This document shows positions 7,454-14,103 of a stretch of 16,770 bases of DNA, piece by piece. The stretch is from G001797105 sp964528155 (GTDB lineage Bacteria; Chloroflexota; Anaerolineae; Anaerolineales; E44-bin32): assembly GCA_964528155.1 (NCBI GenBank), contig CAZGRL010000078.1, positions 1 through 16,770 of the forward strand, read 5' to 3'. The stretch's first letter is position 1. Every line of letters begins with the position of its first letter. Under the pieces are notes generated by a model that worked only from the letters and a program-made list of their open reading frames with translations, did not search any database and was not told the origin of the DNA. The position numbers and the translations under genes are program-made.

Positions 7454-8032
7454 ATGGCCTGGATCAAGATGATTGACGAACATGAGGCAGACGGTGAACT
7501 GAAAGCCATGTATGCAGACCTCATCGAGCCCTGGGGCGGCGTGGATAACATCATGAAGATCCACAGTCTCAACCCGCCGTCCTTGTCGGGCCACTCCGAA
7601 CTCTATGAGACGCTTATGCGCGGTCGGTCCGACCTCTCTCGAGCTCAGCGCGAGATGATCGCCGTTGTGGTGTCGGCGCTCAACCATTGCCGCTACTGAC
7701 TTCAACATCACGGAGCGGGTCTCCGTCGATTGACACATGATGCCGTGCTCGTCGAGAAACTGATGAGCGATTTCCGATCGGCACCGATCGCAGATTCAGA
7801 CCGGGTCATGCTCGAATACGCGGCCAAGCTGACTAGAGAGCCGTGGAAGATGGTCGAAACAGATGTCATCGCTCTGCGGGAGGCGGGCTTCAGCGACTCG
7901 GCCATCCTCGATATCAATCAGGTGACGGGATACTACGCCTTTGTCAATCGGCTGGCAGATGGCCTGGGGGTCGAGCTGGAGAGCTTCTGGGACGCTGAAG
8001 ATCGACCGGCCGCCGGCTCGAGCAACACCTGA
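7454..8032 (+). CDS. AhpD-like peroxidase-related protein, probable selenoprotein (CxxU; TGA at 7697-7699)
   Basis: I read 7454-8032 as one gene of 192 residues with selenocysteine at residue 82, encoded by TGA 7697-7699. It belongs to the carboxymuconolactone decarboxylase/AhpD superfamily, in the uncharacterised peroxidase-related branch. The AhpD motif E-x11-C-x2-C-x3-H is complete if TGA is Sec: Glu67, Cys79, Sec82, His86. The N-terminal half holds IMKIHSLNPPSL and LMRGRSDLSRAQREMIAVVVSALN. The second half continues in the same frame as HHGAGLRRLTHDA, then MLEYAAKLTREPW, ALREAGFSDSAILDINQVTGYYAFVNRLADGLGVELE, all typical of the family. The start is ATG 7454 with AGAGAAGAG upstream. The second half has no good start of its own: the first candidate is TTG 7730, without a Shine-Dalgarno site. 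Sec sits at the peroxidatic cysteine position known from AhpD. The alternative is a nonsense mutation. Confidence 0.8.
7700..7731 (+). promoter_or_regulatory. Candidate bacterial SECIS element
   Basis: Directly after the TGA lies a hairpin: ACGGAG (7710-7715) pairs with CTCCGT (7721-7726) around loop CGGGT (7716-7720). With one bulged base (7727) the stem extends by ATC/GAT (7707-7709 with 7728-7730). The motif GGTCT at 7718-7722 begins 18 bases after the TGA. From memory, the E. coli fdhF SECIS also has GGUCU in its apical loop 18 bases after UGA, where G and U contact SelB. The element would be read as RNA within the coding region. Folding was judged by eye. Confidence 0.65.
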
Positions 8033-8076
8033 GGCCGACGCGCCTGGCTGGCGCACATGGGACCACCACGTCGGCC

Positions 8077-8102
8077 GCCGGCCTCCGCAAAGGAGTGCCG
8101 GC
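8077..8102. terminator. Hairpin after the AhpD-like gene
   Basis: GCCGGC (8077-8082) pairs with GCCGGC (8097-8102), and TCC (8084-8086) with GGA (8092-8094), around a GCAAA loop. It is imperfect and has no T-tract. It lies between the AhpD-like gene and the next methyltransferase, so a terminator role is possible. Confidence 0.3.
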
Positions 8103-8165
8103 CATCGCCCGAGCACCTGGGCAGGCTGACATGCGCAACGGGGACTGTTCGAGAAGAGGAAGGAA

Positions 8166-8813
8166 TTGCCAGGAAACTCTGCAGGCATTCGACACGACTT
8201 CATACTTGCCTACAACCGTGCAGTTGACATGCGGGACGGGAAGGACATTCCTGACTGGAAGAGGCGGGAGCTCGAGCGCTTTCTGCAACTGCTCAAGGCC
8301 GAGGGCAAATCCACCCTGATAGACGTCGGCTCCGGGACGGGCACCCACGCAGTTTACTTTCGTGGGGAGGGAATCGATGTCACCTGCGTCGATCTGTCGC
8401 CCGGGAATGTGGAGAGATGCAGGGAAAAGGGGCTGGAGGCGTATGACTGTGATGTGCTGAATCTGAAGTCACTCAGCCGCGGGTTCGATGCGGCCTTCGC
8501 CATGAACTCACTCGTTCACGTGCCCAGAAGTGAGCTTCAAAGAGCCCTGTCTGCGATCAGAGACGCGCTCAATCCGTTCGGACTATTCTACTGGGGACAA
8601 TATGGTGGAGAGGGCCGAGAAGGCGTGTACGAAGAGGACGTGTACGAACCCAAACGGTTCTTCTCACTGCTGGATGACGAACAGATACAGGAAGAAGCCT
8701 CGAGGCGATTCGCGTTGCAGGAGTTCGCAGCCATTCAGACCGAGGCTGACGAGTCCCTCCACTACCAGTCGCTGATTCTGCGGGCAAAGGAAGGACCACC
8801 TGGCGCCACCTAA
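8166..8813 (+). CDS. Class I SAM-dependent methyltransferase
   Basis: This 215-residue protein is a soluble class I methyltransferase. Motif I is LIDVGSGTGTHAVYF (about 51-65), the acidic end of strand 2 is CVDLS with Asp76, and the later strands include FDAAFAMNSLVHVP (about 107-120) and a NPFGLFYWGQYGG segment. An N-terminal AYNRAVDMRDGKDIPDWK segment (about 15-32) precedes the fold. The start is TTG 8166, chosen because GAGGA lies 5 bases upstream and the protein then begins close to the HDFILAYN block. The substrate is unknown. It lies 133 bp after the AhpD-like gene on the same strand. Confidence 0.85.
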   Translation: MPGNSAGIRHDFILAYNRAVDMRDGKDIPDWKRRELERFLQLLKAEGKSTLIDVGSGTGTHAVYFRGEGIDVTCVDLSPGNVERCREKGLEAYDCDVLNLKSLSRGFDAAFAMNSLVHVPRSELQRALSAIRDALNPFGLFYWGQYGGEGREGVYEEDVYEPKRFFSLLDDEQIQEEASRRFALQEFAAIQTEADESLHYQSLILRAKEGPPGAT

Positions 8814-8883
8814 TCGCTCACTGCAGCATACGGATCGGGAAGCAAGCGGCACGACTTATTGAGAAAGGCAGACGGGCAATCTC

Positions 8884-9495
8884 ATGGGAGCACAACAGAT
8901 GCCGGCAGGATACTGGACAGCCTTGTTTGGCAGCTGTCTGGCGACCCGGATCGATGCGAGCACTGCTCATGCGGGTTGGCACATGTACTACGACCACGGG
9001 AAGGCCGGACTCGAGCACGTCGCCGCGTCGAAGGGCTTTTTCGGGGAAGACGTGAAGAACGCGAACCGCCTCGCCGACATCGACATTCTCGTGGCTTCGC
9101 CGGACAACGTCGCTCAAATCCTGATCGAAATCGAGGAGAGCCCCACCCCACCCAAGAAGTTGCTCGGTGATGTCCTGGCCATCCTGCTCTGCAATCAGGT
9201 GGCCGCTCGCGCTCGAGGGAGGCAGCAAACGTTCGTGATCACCGCGGCAACGCGCCTCATTGTGGCAGGGATCATCTCGCCAAAGGGCCACGCTCTCGAG
9301 AAGTTGAACAAGGTTATCGTCCCGCGGCTTCGGAAGCTTGAAGGTTTCGAGGATGGCATGTCACCGACGAATGTGGAGTTCATCTTCAGGGCCGAAATCC
9401 GCAAGGCACTCGACGGACTCTGGAAAAGAGTTGCGGCCGTCCTCGAGCTAGGCGAGCCTTCCTTTGTGCCCTGCCCGGACGACGCGGATCGTTGA
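8884..9495 (+). CDS. Hypothetical protein with PD-(D/E)xK-like acidic pattern
   Basis: I do not recognise the family with confidence. The 203-residue product is soluble, with no signal peptide. Residues 61-98 read as a strand DIDILVAS (Asp65, Asp67), then a strand ending in EIEES (Glu82, Glu84), then PKKLLGD. This spacing resembles the D...ExE/K core of PD-(D/E)xK nuclease-like folds, but that is only a pattern. The C-terminal part is mixed helix and strand. The start is ATG 8884; ATG 8899, with GGGAG upstream, is an alternative. The ICMT-like gene follows after 9 bases, so the two are likely co-transcribed. Confidence 0.7.
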   Translation: MGAQQMPAGYWTALFGSCLATRIDASTAHAGWHMYYDHGKAGLEHVAASKGFFGEDVKNANRLADIDILVASPDNVAQILIEIEESPTPPKKLLGDVLAILLCNQVAARARGRQQTFVITAATRLIVAGIISPKGHALEKLNKVIVPRLRKLEGFEDGMSPTNVEFIFRAEIRKALDGLWKRVAAVLELGEPSFVPCPDDADR

Positions 9496-9504
9496 GGCCA
9501 TCCC

Positions 9505-10023
9505 ATGCGTGGTCTGTTCAGACGTGTACTTGTCAGCCTGTTCCTTCCATTCGTTGTCCTCGTCGTGTTCCCGGCCGTCGTTGTGTTCCTGGGAGGCCCG
9601 AACCGCATCGCATTCATGGAGGGACACCCGCAGAGCGGCATCATCTCCGTCGTCGGCTGTCTTCTCATCGCCGTCGGCCTCGCCCTCGGTCTGGCGACCA
9701 TACCTATCTTCCTGCGCCAGTCCGGAGGGACCGTCATGCCGTGGGAGCCGGCCGACGAGCTGATCGTCGAGGGCGTCTATCGCCATGTGCGGAATCCGAT
9801 GCACACCGGCGTGTTCAGCGTGCTTCTCGGCGAAAGGCTGGTATTGCGATCGCCCACGATCCTTGCCGTCGCGACTCTGGCTGTCTTGCTCCACCTTCTG
9901 TATATTCCCCTGTCCGAGGAGCGCGATCTCGAGAGACGATTCGGGGAGGCCTACCGCGTGTACAAGCAGAACGTTCCCCGGTGGATCCCGAGATGGACAC
10001 CCTGGGAACCGGACAGAACATGA
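9505..10023 (+). CDS. ICMT/PEMT-type membrane methyltransferase family protein
   Basis: This 172-residue membrane protein matches the isoprenylcysteine carboxyl methyltransferase/phospholipid methyltransferase family. It has hydrophobic helices at about residues 8-29, 46-69 and 112-135. The conserved SAM-binding region is GVYRHVRNPMHTGV (about 90-103), followed by EERDLERRFGEAYRVYKQNVPRWIPR (about 138-163). Bacterial members act on lipids or other small hydrophobic substrates, mostly unknown; prenylated proteins are unlikely here. The start is ATG 9505 with a TTGAGG upstream. It begins 9 bases after the stop of the hypothetical gene. Confidence 0.87.
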   Translation: MRGLFRRVLVSLFLPFVVLVVFPAVVVFLGGPNRIAFMEGHPQSGIISVVGCLLIAVGLALGLATIPIFLRQSGGTVMPWEPADELIVEGVYRHVRNPMHTGVFSVLLGERLVLRSPTILAVATLAVLLHLLYIPLSEERDLERRFGEAYRVYKQNVPRWIPRWTPWEPDRT

Positions 10024-10454
10024 TCTCAGGCCAGGGATTTATTGCGAGTTTGTCCTCTCCGGAGGAAGACTGGAATGGTCTTCGCCTGTGCTTGCACGGT
10101 ACTCATCTCAAGCCATTCTGGCAGCGAGACGCGCAGGAAGACCCGATCGACACGCAATGCGCCTGGTAGGCAACCGTGCTCGGAGGCGCCGGGATTCAAG
10201 TGCCCCTGACCAGGCTTGGTGCACGACGCGCTCGTTCGACAACGACATCTCAGATTGGGACAGCAATGGGTTGAGCGCTCCCGCGAGGGCCCTATCCGGC
10301 CTGCGATGCGGCACTCGCCATCTGTAGTGTCATCGGCCGCGCCGGGTGCGGCAGGACTCCCGCTTCGGCCGGACAAGATCGACAGGGCCGCCGGGATGCT
10401 CGGCAGCGATCAGCCGGTCAGGCGCAACTACACCAATGCACTGAAAGGTGACGC
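10024..10454. other. Gene-free stretch before the CAT-like gene
   Basis: About 430 bases without a convincing gene. Open frames exist on both strands, but their translations are rich in Arg, Ser, Cys and Pro and show no family pattern. I see no clear promoter, repeat or remnant of a known gene. The right end holds the AAAGGTGA ribosome binding site (10444-10451) of the CAT-like gene. Confidence 0.5.
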
Positions 10455-11099
10455 ATGCACTCCATCAACCTGCAAACCTGGCCACGACGCCAGTATTTCG
10501 AATTGTTCAGTCAATTCGACCATCCGCACTTCAACATGTGTGCGAATGTCGACCTTACGACCTTTTTGCCGTTCGTGCGGAATGGCAAGATCTCGTTTTC
10601 CGTGGCGCTAATCTACGTCATCTCTCGAGCGTCCAACGCGATCCCCGAGTTCCGCCATCGAATTCGGTCCGGGGGCGTCGTTGAGCACGACCTTGTCAAC
10701 CCATCGGTCACCATTCTGGTGGATGACGATCTCTTTAGTTTCTGCACAATCACCTACAGCGTGGACTTTTCGGAATTCGCAGCCGCCGCAGCCAGGACGA
10801 TTTCTCACGTGAAGGATTACCCCACGCTCAAGAACGATCCGGACCAAGACGACCTGTTGTACATGACCGCGATCCCGTGGGTCTCTTTCACCAGCTTCAT
10901 GCATCCTATGCAATTGCATCCGGCGGATTCCATTCCGCGATATGCATGGGGCAAATTTACAGAGGATGGCAAGCATGTGAAGATGCCGCTGAGCGTCCAG
11001 GGGCATCATGCATTGATGGACGGCATACACATGGCCAGGTTCTATACACGCGTGCAAGACTACCTGGATCAACCAGAATACGTGCTGGGTGGGCCATAG
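10455..11099 (+). CDS. Chloramphenicol acetyltransferase-like O-acetyltransferase (CatA type)
   Basis: This 214-residue protein has the length and motifs of type A chloramphenicol acetyltransferase, a trimeric cytoplasmic enzyme that transfers acetyl from acetyl-CoA to the 3-hydroxyl. The catalytic block is QGHHALMDGIH, with His185 the expected base and Asp189 the structural acid. PWVSFTSF at 141-148 matches the classic CatA motif. The N-terminus has W-x-R-x-x-YF and NVDLTTFL, and PEFRHRI lies near residue 64. The start is ATG 10455 with AAAGGTGA just upstream. In chromosomal relatives, chloramphenicol activity is not assured, so the true acceptor may differ. No mobile element flanks it. Confidence 0.88.
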   Translation: MHSINLQTWPRRQYFELFSQFDHPHFNMCANVDLTTFLPFVRNGKISFSVALIYVISRASNAIPEFRHRIRSGGVVEHDLVNPSVTILVDDDLFSFCTITYSVDFSEFAAAAARTISHVKDYPTLKNDPDQDDLLYMTAIPWVSFTSFMHPMQLHPADSIPRYAWGKFTEDGKHVKMPLSVQGHHALMDGIHMARFYTRVQDYLDQPEYVLGGP

Positions 11100-11268
11100 A
11101 AGCAACCTGTGAAAGATAGCCTATGCGGGGGGGGACGGCTCGAGCCCACTCGATCGCCCGCCCCGGAAGATGGCACGGCGCAGGAACTGTGTAACCGGGA
11201 AGCGCCAACCGAGCCCCGTCGAAGCCGGAAGCTTGCCGGCAACCCGCTCCAGGGCTCCGTTATATGCC

Positions 11269-11305
11269 TTGACAGATATATACCCAATGAGGTATATATA
11301 GCCGT
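11269..11305 (+). promoter_or_regulatory. Promoter with overlapping palindromic operator for the ArsR gene
   Basis: The -35 is a perfect TTGACA at 11269-11274 and the -10 is TATATA at 11293-11298, with an 18-bp spacer. Over the spacer and -10 lies an exact inverted repeat: ATATATACC at 11276-11284 and GGTATATAT at 11291-11299, separated by 6 bases. The predicted transcript start is about 11305, at or one base before the ATG at 11306, so the mRNA is probably leaderless. A repressor bound here would block RNA polymerase, which fits autoregulation by the ArsR protein. Confidence 0.78.
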
Positions 11306-11647
11306 ATGAACACCTCGACCTTGACCGCCCTGGGCGAACCCAACCGCATGCGTATCGTCGAGCTCCTGCGGGATCGGCCCCATTCGGTAGGCGAGATCAC
11401 CGAGCGCCTGGCGATCGGCCAACCTCAGGTTTCAAAACATCTTCGCGTCCTGAGCGAAGCCGGCATCGTCGAGGCGCAGCCCGTCGCCCAGCGGCGTATC
11501 TATCAGTTGCAGCCGGAGCCATTCGCAGAGCTGGAGAACTGGCTGGGGACCTTCCGCCCGACCTGGGAGGATAGGCTAGATACGCTGGAGGACTATCTGC
11601 GCGAGCTTCAAGCGGAGGAACCGGGCCGAGGGAGGAAGAACCGATAG
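11306..11647 (+). CDS. ArsR family winged-helix transcriptional regulator
   Basis: This 113-residue protein is an ArsR-type dimeric DNA-binding repressor. Residues 1-24 (ALGEPNRMRIVELLRD region) and the recognition helix QPQVSKHLRVLSEAGIV (about 39-55) are typical. The wing follows with AQRRIYQL, and then a C-terminal dimerisation helix (about 85-105). The usual metal-sensing CxC motif is absent, so it is of the non-metal group that pairs with SRPBCC proteins. There is no Shine-Dalgarno site: ATG 11306 lies at the predicted transcript start. It probably controls itself and the downstream SRPBCC gene through the palindrome at 11276-11299. Confidence 0.92.
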   Translation: MNTSTLTALGEPNRMRIVELLRDRPHSVGEITERLAIGQPQVSKHLRVLSEAGIVEAQPVAQRRIYQLQPEPFAELENWLGTFRPTWEDRLDTLEDYLRELQAEEPGRGRKNR

Positions 11648-11739
11648 GGTCTTAAGCCCGGCGGGAGGAGATCCATGGTGTGATTCGGGATGGTACGATC
11701 CCAGGAACAGGTAGGTAACTTCGCCAGGAGGGTACAGCA

Positions 11740-12243
11740 ATGTCGGATGACCCGACACAAGCCTTAAGGAAAGAAGATCTCGTGGTCAAGCGCATCATCG
11801 ACGCTCCGCTGGAAATGGTCTGGAAAGCCTGGACCGATCCCGAGCAGGTTATGCGCTGGTGGGGGCCGAAATACTACGCCTCGCCTTGGTGCAAGATCGA
11901 CCTTCGCGAAGGTGGCAAGTACGTCTTCTGTATGCGAGCCCCACAAGATCAGGGCGGGCAGGATTCGTACACCGCCGGTACCTACACCAAGATCGTTCCA
12001 ATGGAGCGCCTGGAATTCACTCAGGGACTGGCCGACGGTGATGGAAACCCCATCGATCCCGCTCAGATGGGTATGCCTCCGGACTTCCCCAAGGAAATCC
12101 GCACGGTCGTAGCATTCAGAGCCAAGAGTGCCATGACCGAGCTCACGATCACCGAGTTTGACTGGCCTGTCGGTCAGATGTTCGTCTACTCTCTGGCCGG
12201 CATGCACCAATCGATCGACAAGCTGGCCGAAAGCCTTGGCTGA
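11740..12243 (+). CDS. SRPBCC (AHSA1-like) domain protein
   Basis: This 167-residue protein has the START/SRPBCC fold of the AHSA1-like group, a hydrophobic ligand-binding pocket. The signature VKRIIDAPLEMVWKAWTDPEQVMRWWGP (about 16-43) is clear. It is followed by LREGGKYVFCMRAP and a YTKIVPMERLEFTQ strand pair, and the C-terminal helix MFVYSLAGMHQSIDKLAESL (about 147-166). The start is ATG 11740 with AGGAGG upstream. It follows the ArsR gene by 92 bp, an arrangement common in soil bacteria, and they likely form one unit. The ligand is unknown. Confidence 0.9.
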   Translation: MSDDPTQALRKEDLVVKRIIDAPLEMVWKAWTDPEQVMRWWGPKYYASPWCKIDLREGGKYVFCMRAPQDQGGQDSYTAGTYTKIVPMERLEFTQGLADGDGNPIDPAQMGMPPDFPKEIRTVVAFRAKSAMTELTITEFDWPVGQMFVYSLAGMHQSIDKLAESLG

Positions 12244-12341
12244 GCCCGAGGGAGGGAGAGAGACACGGTCGGAGTCGCCCTCGTCTGCACCGCTCGGACC
12301 GTCCTTCCACATGTTCCTTGGGCCTGTTTGCGGTTCCGATC

Positions 12342-12379
12342 GACCCACGGGGCAGCCCGGTGCGGCTGCCCCGTGGGTC
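12342..12379. terminator. Strong hairpin after the SRPBCC gene
   Basis: A perfect 16-bp stem pairs 12342-12357 (GACCCACGGGGCAGCC) with 12364-12379 (GGCTGCCCCGTGGGTC) around a 6-base loop. It lies about 100 bp after the SRPBCC stop and before the cNMP-binding gene. The following bases are only partly T-rich, so it may be a Rho-independent-like terminator or a processing signal. Confidence 0.6.
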
Positions 12380-12450
12380 AAGCTTGTCTACTCAAGCGAA
12401 CGAGTTTGTGCTCTCAGTGAAGCGCTGCGCTTCCCCTCCCCGCCCCGAGT

Positions 12451-12478
12451 TTCGCAATCCCCCAATTTCCAGTAGAAT
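12451..12478 (+). promoter_or_regulatory. Candidate promoter for the cNMP-binding gene
   Basis: TTCGCA (12451-12456, 4 of 6 matches to the -35) is spaced 16 bp from TAGAAT (12473-12478, 5 of 6 matches to the -10). A start near 12485 would leave a leader of about 37 bases including the GGAGGAGG site. It follows the 12342-12379 hairpin, which is consistent with a new transcription unit. Confidence 0.35.
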
Positions 12479-12521
12479 GCTGGCAGTGACCCGACCGCCG
12501 CCGGCCACGGAGGAGGCGCAG

Positions 12522-12968
12522 ATGGATTTGATCGCCATTCTCAAGCGGGTGGAGCTTTTCGAAGGACTGTTCCCCCAGCAACTGGAGGCGGTGGCCAAGA
12601 TCTGCCGGGAACGCCGCTTCTCTTCGGGCGACCTCGTCACTGGCCAAGGCGACCAGGCCGACGAGTTGTTCATCGTGTGCGAGGGCTTCGTCGAGATCGT
12701 GCTGGACAGCGCTTCCCAGACCGCCACACCGCGGACCGTGGTCAGCCTCGGCCCCGGACAGATCGTCGGCGAGATGGGCCTCGTGGACTATGGTCCTCGG
12801 TCAGCCAACGTCCGGGCCAATACCGATCCGACCGTCGTCCAGGTGATCCAACGGACGGATTTCGAAGCCCTGTGCGATCGTGACAACCAGCTCGGATACA
12901 CCGTCATGCGCAACATGGCCGCCGATTTGTCGTTCAAACTCCGGCGTACCAACTATGCCGAGCGCTGA
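12522..12968 (+). CDS. Cyclic nucleotide-binding domain protein
   Basis: This 148-residue protein is one cNMP-binding domain of the CRP/CAP_ED type without a helix-turn-helix or kinase part. The N-terminal helix VELFEGLFPQQLEAVAKIC (about 10-28) leads to the beta-roll FSSGDLVTGQGDQADELFIVCEGFVEI (about 33-59). The phosphate-binding cassette GEMGLVDYGPRSANVRA (about 83-99) has Glu84 and Arg93. ATG 12522 was chosen over the open frame to 12318 because GGAGGAGG lies upstream and the protein then begins with the domain. The 67-residue gene follows after 10 bases. It is probably a stand-alone sensor or regulatory subunit, partner unknown. Confidence 0.87.
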   Translation: MDLIAILKRVELFEGLFPQQLEAVAKICRERRFSSGDLVTGQGDQADELFIVCEGFVEIVLDSASQTATPRTVVSLGPGQIVGEMGLVDYGPRSANVRANTDPTVVQVIQRTDFEALCDRDNQLGYTVMRNMAADLSFKLRRTNYAER

Positions 12969-12978
12969 GGGACGGATC

Positions 12979-13182
12979 ATGGCCGCGATTTACAAGGTGA
13001 GCTACGTCGTAACCGGAGAAGACCATCCCGGCGCGATCGTCAATGTCGACCACATGCCCGAGATCGGCGAGCAGGTCGAGCTCGGCAGCCGGCACTTCAC
13101 CGTCGTGGAAGTTTTCGAGCTCGTCCCGCCCAGGGGCGAGTTCCACTTTCTTCACGCCACCCTTCAAGCCGCCGAAGGCTGA
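12979..13182 (+). CDS. Conserved-looking small protein (67 aa), unknown function
   Basis: This is a 67-residue protein I do not place in a named family. It is predicted all-beta: strands near residues 3-12 (IYKVSYVVTG), 18-23 and 32-48 (QVELGSRHFTVVEVFEL), ending HFLHATL. It has no cysteine, signal or membrane segment. ATG 12979 sits 10 bases after the stop of the cNMP-binding gene, with GAGGGACGGA across the junction, so the two are probably an operon. The frame opens further upstream inside the previous gene; that part is a shadow. A role with the cNMP sensor is inference from adjacency only. Confidence 0.75.
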   Translation: MAAIYKVSYVVTGEDHPGAIVNVDHMPEIGEQVELGSRHFTVVEVFELVPPRGEFHFLHATLQAAEG

Positions 13183-13258
13183 TCCGCGGCGCGCTCCCCC
13201 TCGCTCTCCACAACTCCCGTTCGTGCGTACGGTGCCGTGACGGAGCGCCGTGTCCGAA

Positions 13259-13291
13259 CCACGCGCCATGACGCAAAGCTGCGGCGCGTGG
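13259..13291. terminator. Hairpin between convergent genes
   Basis: CCACGCGCC (13259-13267) pairs exactly with GGCGCGTGG (13283-13291) around a 15-base loop. It lies between the convergent 67-aa gene and the MBL-fold gene, so it may serve both directions. T-tracts are poor on either side. Confidence 0.45.
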
Positions 13292-13343
13292 GAAAACCAC
13301 GCGTCGCAATAACAGCCTGTGCGAATGTCATCCTGAAATGGCG

Positions 13344-14099
13344 CTAGAGTTCGATCTCCATGAAGTCCTCGGTCAAGCCGACTTCACCGGCGAATGTCTC
13401 GCGCGCTTGTTCGAGGAGTTCCTCCGGCCGAGAGTCGCCCGTTGGATAGTGGATCAGGAGCAACCGTCCAACTTCCGCCTCGCGGGCGATCCCGCCCGCC
13501 TGCGCCGCCGATGAATGCCCAACACCCAGGCCGGAGGCTTCGTGGATCAGCACATCCGTGCCGCTGGCCAGGCGAATCACCGTCGGACACGGCTCCGTGT
13601 CGCATGAATACGTCACGGCGCGCGCATTCGAGTTGGCTTCGAAGCGCAAGCCGATCGTTGGGACCAGATGTCGCACGGGTGTCGAGAAGATTCTGAAATC
13701 CGGCTTCTCGAGGACCAGGATGTTCTCGCGCTCCGGAAGCCGATGGAACGCCACCGGGAAGAAGTTGGGCCAATTCTCCCAGTGGTAGAAGCCCATCATG
13801 TCCTCAATGCGCTCGAGAGTGTGATGCAGGCCGTAGATTCGCAGCGGCTTCTGGCGCCCCATCAGCCACATATTCATCAGAAGCAACGGAAGCCCGGAGA
13901 CGTGGTCAGGATGGAAATGCGTCGCTACGATGTCGGTGACGTCGTCCAGGGTGATGCCGGCGCGGGCCAGTCGCACCGTCGGGGTGCCGACGCAATCGAT
14001 AAGTACAGCGCCATCTTCCCCGACGATGGCCATATGCGTGTTCTCATGTTCCGGGTCGGGGATGGCATAAGACGTTCCCAGGATGATGAGCTTGGGCAT
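13344..14099 (-). CDS. MBL-fold metallo-hydrolase (RNase Z-like)
   Basis: This 251-residue protein is a zinc-dependent metallo-beta-lactamase-fold hydrolase, close in plan to RNase Z/ElaC-like enzymes. The metal motif HFHPDH is at 61-66. Further ligands are expected at His144 (VRHLVP), Asp167 (SCDTEP) and His217 (IHYPTG); HEASG at 186-190 is also typical. The N-terminus MPKLIILGTS leads straight into the first strand, so ATG 14099 is preferred over the longer frame from 14147. It starts 4 bases after the permease stop and is the last gene of the ABC operon. The substrate (tRNA 3' end or another phosphodiester) is not determined. Confidence 0.9.
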   Translation of the reverse strand: MPKLIILGTSYAIPDPEHENTHMAIVGEDGAVLIDCVGTPTVRLARAGITLDDVTDIVATHFHPDHVSGLPLLLMNMWLMGRQKPLRIYGLHHTLERIEDMMGFYHWENWPNFFPVAFHRLPERENILVLEKPDFRIFSTPVRHLVPTIGLRFEANSNARAVTYSCDTEPCPTVIRLASGTDVLIHEASGLGVGHSSAAQAGGIAREAEVGRLLLIHYPTGDSRPEELLEQARETFAGEVGLTEDFMEIEL

Positions 14100-14103
14100 G
14101 ATG

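Noticed and set aside
7730..8032. Separate 100-aa gene starting at TTG 7730
   Set aside because: It has no ribosome binding site, begins in the middle of the AhpD fold, and is in the same frame as the upstream segment across one TGA. It is better read as the C-terminal part of one selenoprotein.
11127..11134. Run of eight G bases
   Set aside because: It lies in an intergenic region, so it cannot break a gene. It is noted only as a possible sequencing-length error.
11109..11309. 66-aa frame ahead of the ArsR gene
   Set aside because: It would run through the ArsR promoter and operator, has no domain, and has no good ribosome binding site.
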